A program made the translations under genes and the position numbers. Below the pieces are notes generated by a model, which was not told where the DNA came from, ran no database searches, and was given only the letters and a program-made list of their open reading frames with translations. Shown in pieces: positions 23,080 to 25,715 of a stretch of DNA of 25,715 bases. Position 1 is the first letter of the stretch. Each line of letters starts with the position of its first letter. Source of the stretch: a virus; IMG/VR virus record IMGVR_UViG_3300046491_000233, positions 1 to 25,715 of that record; one strand, written 5' to 3'.

Positions 23080-23203
23080 ACAGTCTCGCCGTTCGAGGCG
23101 CATTCATCACGACCACAGCCGCGTCAGTCCGCCGACGCGGTGGTGGTGGCGGCGGAGGTGGCCTACGTCCTGCCGGCGGCGGGTTAGGTTCTTTCTGTGC
23201 CAT
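23072..23203 (-). CDS. Possible proline-rich miniprotein
   Basis: A 43-aa frame (MAQKEPNPPPAGRR followed by P8, then basic residues) ends by overlapping the start of the gpZ-like gene by 8 bp. GGGATGAG lies just ahead of the ATG. Overlap with the next gene and a plausible ribosome site support a real small gene or a translational-coupling leader, but the composition is low-complexity, so this is uncertain. Confidence 0.35.
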   Translation of the reverse strand: MAQKEPNPPPAGRRPPPPPPPPRRRTDAAVVVMNAPRTARLYG

Positions 23204-23230
23204 TTGCTCATCCCTGGAATGATGGCAATG

Positions 23231-23250
23231 CAGTGCAGACGCCTGCACTG
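23231..23250. promoter_or_regulatory. 8-bp inverted repeat CAGTGCAG-ACGC-CTGCACTG
   Basis: A perfect 20-bp dyad with a 4-nt centre, 28 bp ahead of the possible miniprotein start. It has no U-tract on either strand, so an operator or mRNA-leader hairpin is likelier than a terminator. It heads the block that leads into the gpZ-like and terminase genes. Confidence 0.5.
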
Positions 23251-23337
23251 TTCCACAACTTCCCCGCACGCTCCGTCCTGCCGAGCCCTTGTGAGCCAGG
23301 GCAGGGCGGTCTAAGATGCTCGTGCGGTACTGCGAAT

Positions 23338-23359
23338 AAAAAGGCCCGGCGAACCGGGC
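23338..23359 (-). terminator. Intrinsic terminator
   Basis: GCCCGG (23344-23349) and CCGGGC (23354-23359) form a 6-bp GC stem; the - strand then reads C and T5 (23342-23338). It is the second leftward terminator after the 23619-24611 gene. Confidence 0.75.
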
Positions 23360-23508
23360 AAACGAACGATCGCGTTGTATCCCCCGCTTTGCAGCGGATC
23401 GAGACAGGATCACCACCTTTCGTCGTTGAGAATAAAAACGCCGGGGCACGCCGAGGCGCGGCCGGCAAAGGCGCTGGTTGGGTCAGCGCAGGAGACTCGG
23501 TAGAAACG

Positions 23509-23541
23509 AAAAACCCCGCGTGGTCTGCACCAGGCGGGGTT
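23509..23541 (-). terminator. Strong intrinsic terminator
   Basis: AACCCCGC (23512-23519) pairs with GCGGGGTT (23534-23541) and, inside, TGGT pairs with ACCA around CTGC. The - strand ends in T5. It lies about 80 bp beyond the stop of the coiled-coil/HTH-like gene and would end that transcript. Confidence 0.85.
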
Positions 23542-23618
23542 CCGGAAATCGGGAAAATTGACTCAAGGCACAATGGCTTCGAGAATGGCCAAAATGTACC
23601 GCGTCTGGTGCACGGTCG

Positions 23619-24611
23619 TCAACGAGTTTCTTGAACAAATGCAACAACACCATGTTCAGCCAAGTGCGGCGCCAGACGCGCGATCGCGTTCTCTTCCAGC
23701 ATGCGCACGTGGTTCTTCATCTTCATCGATGCCCGCAGGTAGGTGCTGTAGCTCCCGCCAAACTGCGCGGCCAGATCGCGCGCGCTGATGTCGATTTTCT
23801 TGTGCCTGGCGAACATCCTCCCCAGCATGCAGCAAATCGCCAGCGGCTTAATACGTGGGAAACTCGGAGCGAACCACCGGGCCAGGCCGTCGATGGCAGC
23901 AATGCGCTCGGCCGGGAAAGCGTAGCGCCGGCGCGGCTCGCCCGCATCCGATGCGCGCGGCCCGTTATTGACGAGGCTGCAGGACGACAGCTTCTCGAGT
24001 GCGATTCTCCCAGCCCGCTCGGCGGCCTCGGCCCTCGCCACCTCCCCGCCGGCATCGCGCACAGCGTCGTGCGCGGCGTGGTACTGCTCCTGCGCCGACT
24101 CGAGCACGTCGGGCGGCATGATCCGATGCTGCATCGACAGGTAGTGGCCCCGCGCCGCCTCGAGCTCGACGCGCGCCTGTTCCATTTTCGCCCGGGCTGA
24201 GCGCAGGCTCCTATCTGCGAGCTCGCGCGCGGTGCCCACCTGGAGCGAACCCGGCTCCTCAGCCACGTCCTCGAATTCGATCTCGCCGTACTTGGCCAGC
24301 AGCACCCAGCGCTCCGGGTCCGGCAGTTTGGTTGCCACGGCCTGCTGGATCATCACGCACTGCGCGCGCACCTCGTTCATGTCGAGGCCGCCGAAGTTGA
24401 CCTTGCCCGAAGCCTCGCCGCGCAGCTGGTCGAGCCAGTGGCGCTGCCCCGGGCTCAGGTTGATCGACTCCATCGAACGGATCAGCGCCTTGCGGAACGG
24501 CGCATCCTGCCGGGCCGGCTGCGCCATCACCAGGAAGGCCACGTGTACCGCCTGTCCTGCGTCTTCGAAGATCGGTTCTTCCAACACCCACCGTGCTGCT
24601 ACTCCCATCAT
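23619..24611 (-). CDS. Unassigned phage protein with coiled coil and C-terminal HTH-like region
   Basis: 330 aa, family not recognised. The N-terminal part (about 1-115) is compact with MGVAARWVLEEP and RWVLLAKYGEIEFED. Residues about 125-210 are a long charged coiled coil. The C-terminal part (about 250-325) contains ICCMLGRMFARHKKIDISARDLAAQFGGSYSTYL, which reads as helix-turn-helix with a following basic helix. Location between the replication region and the late module, followed by strong terminators, would suit a late-gene regulator or antiterminator, but this is inference. ATG 24611 is preferred because it overlaps the upstream stop (ATGA) and has AAAGGG ahead; the frame extends to 24722 in the same reading frame without support. 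Confidence 0.7.
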   Translation of the reverse strand: MMGVAARWVLEEPIFEDAGQAVHVAFLVMAQPARQDAPFRKALIRSMESINLSPGQRHWLDQLRGEASGKVNFGGLDMNEVRAQCVMIQQAVATKLPDPERWVLLAKYGEIEFEDVAEEPGSLQVGTARELADRSLRSARAKMEQARVELEAARGHYLSMQHRIMPPDVLESAQEQYHAAHDAVRDAGGEVARAEAAERAGRIALEKLSSCSLVNNGPRASDAGEPRRRYAFPAERIAAIDGLARWFAPSFPRIKPLAICCMLGRMFARHKKIDISARDLAAQFGGSYSTYLRASMKMKNHVRMLEENAIARLAPHLAEHGVVAFVQETR

Positions 24612-24913
24612 TTCATCCCTTTCAGTTTTTGTTCTCGAAGCTGCATGGCTTCGAATTTTGTCGTTTCGTTTCCCTGATCTGGCGTCCCGCCCACCACGTA
24701 CGCCCTTCCCCGCTGGTCCCACTGCACTCGCACCCTTGCCGGGCTTGGTGTACCGACCGTATGCCCGTTCTCCTGGGCGAAAAACACCGGCTCGCCCTTC
24801 ATCGCCTTCCTGAGCTGCCCGTCGATCGACTCCTTTCCGAACGCCGCCCTCATTTCATCGATCCATGCTGCCGTGACCGGCATCTGTTCCCTCAGACTGC
24901 CTTTCGCCACCAT
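24608..24913 (-). CDS. Small hypothetical phage protein
   Basis: 101 aa, family not recognised. The first half is helical (VTAAWIDEMRAAFGKESIDGQLRKAM); the second is β-like and ends in a basic tail (REQKLKGMK). ATG 24913 is preferred over the in-frame GTG at 24916, with GAGG 7-10 bp ahead. It overlaps the next gene's start by 4 bp, so the two are coupled. It is the first gene after the iteron region, so may be controlled from there. Confidence 0.6.
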   Translation of the reverse strand: MVAKGSLREQMPVTAAWIDEMRAAFGKESIDGQLRKAMKGEPVFFAQENGHTVGTPSPARVRVQWDQRGRAYVVGGTPDQGNETTKFEAMQLREQKLKGMK

Positions 24914-24949
24914 CACCCCCGCCTCGTTGTTTTATTTCTTTTCGACAAA

Positions 24950-25218
24950 CCCTCAACACCGTCAACACACCCTCAACACACCTAACCTTTTGTTTTCATT
25001 ATCTTTATTGACAGTATTGAGAGTATTGAGGGTTAAATTGAAATTGAGTTGAATTAAATTCCGCTGCTTCTTCTCTTGGCTTGCCTTGCTCTACCCCTCC
25101 GCGTGCGCGTGGAGCTTGGAAAAACCGTCAATACCCTCAACACCGTCAACATTCCCTTTATTAACAATGAGTTATCCGTGTTGAGGCTTATGTGAATGTT
25201 GAGGGTTGAGTGTCAACA
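24950..25218. repeat. Iteron array: 9-bp CCSTCAAYA repeats in alternating orientation
   Basis: Forward copies at 24950, 24959 and 24970; inverted copies (TATTGASRG) at 25006, 25015 and 25024; forward copies at 25125, 25134 and 25143; inverted at 25179 and 25197; plus degenerate copies at about 25204 and 25211. Each main group is three units, mostly in exact 9-bp tandem. The 18-mer CCCTCAACACCGTCAACA appears twice (24950 and 25134). The middle (24985-25062) is AT-rich. It lies beside, and partly inside the 3' end of, the replication gene. This is the look of a replication origin with initiator iterons, or of a regulator-binding array. Confidence 0.7.
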
Positions 25219-25715
25219 TCGTCCGCATCACCCCGGCGATATGTCCGGAAACCCTTCTCGAAGATCCCGGCCGTCGACTCAGCCCATTCCCGGTACGACT
25301 TGCCCGCCGGCTGGTCGCCAATGAGGAAGACAAAGCGCTGTTTCACCTCGGACTCGAGCTCGTACTTGATCGTGTGCTGCTTCAGCGCCCCGCCGGCGTA
25401 CCGTTCCACTGCTGGGCTGAACAGGGTCTGCGACGTGTACTTGGATTCCCCGGAGCGGCCGCACCAGACCTTGAACACCTCGTACAGCCTGGTCACGCTG
25501 CAGGTCACGAACGGGATCGGCAGCAGCCCGCTGGACCACTCGCGGTAGAAGCGTTCCGGCGGCGCCAGGCTCTTCTCGATCAGCTTGTCCTTCGCCTCGT
25601 TGTAGAGCGGCTTGGTGTGCTCGTTGAAGTCGCCCATGTCCAGCTCGTGCACCAGGTAGTGGTAGAACGCCTCGATGCCGCCGGCCTTGATCTCGTCAGC
25701 CACGCCGACATAGAA
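25188..25715 (-). CDS. Phage replication protein, primase/helicase type (C-terminal part)
   Basis: The reading frame is open to the right edge, so only the last 175 or so residues are visible and the start lies outside. Visible are HTKPLYNEAKDKLIEKSLAPPERFYREW, then FVTCSVTRLYEVFKVWCGRSGESKY and RRGDADDVDTQPSTFT at the end. This resembles the C-terminal part of DUF5906/D5-like phage and plasmid primase-helicases, with a winged-helix-like segment near VTRLYEVFKVWC. The last codons run into the iteron array. The catalytic primase and helicase motifs are outside the window, so the family call is tentative. Confidence 0.6.
   Translation of the reverse strand, partial: FYVGVADEIKAGGIEAFYHYLVHELDMGDFNEHTKPLYNEAKDKLIEKSLAPPERFYREWSSGLLPIPFVTCSVTRLYEVFKVWCGRSGESKYTSQTLFSPAVERYAGGALKQHTIKYELESEVKQRFVFLIGDQPAGKSYREWAESTAGIFEKGFRTYRRGDADDVDTQPSTFT

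Larger units (their letters stand above)
23251..23618. other. Non-coding region with tandem terminators
   Basis: No convincing gene; open frames here have poor starts and low-complexity products. It contains two good leftward terminators, listed separately, and a weaker GC hairpin followed by TTTTTATT on the - strand near 23434-23460. It must also hold the start signal for the gpZ-terminase block unless that is read through from upstream; no convincing -35/-10 pair was found. Confidence 0.5.

Noticed and set aside
24998-25003. GATAAT on the - strand as -10 for the 24.9 kb gene
   Set aside because: The matching -35 position (ATACTC) is poor. It may still be an activated promoter under iteron control, but the sequence alone does not support calling it.
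24950-25218. CRISPR array
   Set aside because: Repeats are only 9 bp, switch orientation and are mostly in direct tandem without spacers of constant length.

Overview
The window is most of a temperate siphovirus (long, non-contractile tail) integrated in a GC-rich proteobacterium. GC-rich coding, a BPSL0067-type amidase gene and the mix of λ-like head and tail families fit Burkholderiales (Burkholderia or Massilia-like hosts). That host assignment is an inference; no chromosomal gene is visible to confirm it.

Layout. The left end holds a tyrosine integrase on the + strand (165-1175) with three helically phased TGACGC repeats upstream and a strong hairpin after its stop. It is followed by a two-gene + strand cargo cassette (1307-2067): a BPSL0067-family Cys/His amidase-like protein overlapped by an exported four-cysteine protein. 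From 2103 to the right edge every convincing gene is on the - strand. Read in the direction of transcription (right to left) the order is: the C-terminal end of a primase/helicase-type replication protein (cut by the right edge); an AT-rich intergenic region packed with 9-bp iterons; two unassigned genes, one a coiled-coil/HTH-like protein; tandem terminators; a possible proline-rich miniprotein and a gpZ-like tail protein; a candidate cos/TerS-binding region; small and large terminase; gpW; portal; a prohead protease-major capsid fusion; DUF2190 decoration protein; FII-like and U/Z-like connectors; major tail protein; tail chaperone G with a -1 frameshifted GT product; a secreted two-repeat cargo protein; tape measure; three L/K-region tail-tip proteins; host-specificity protein J; a small fibre; a β-helix tailspike; and a lysis cassette (holin, GH108 endolysin, 3-TM holin).

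How it works together. The head module follows λ (GpA-type terminase, λ-type portal, gpW, FII) but protease and capsid are one polypeptide, with a well-placed internal start that could yield a scaffold-capsid product. The tail module follows λ order (U, MTP, G/GT, H, [M], L, K, J). Intrinsic-terminator-like hairpins separate several late transcription blocks, which suggests graded expression or antitermination. Two accessory loci break the phage syntax: the amidase/exported partner pair beside int, and the lower-GC exported protein between GT and tape measure. These, plus the iteron array at 24.95-25.22 kb, are the most interesting parts. The repressor/immunity region, the start of the replication gene and attR lie outside the window.
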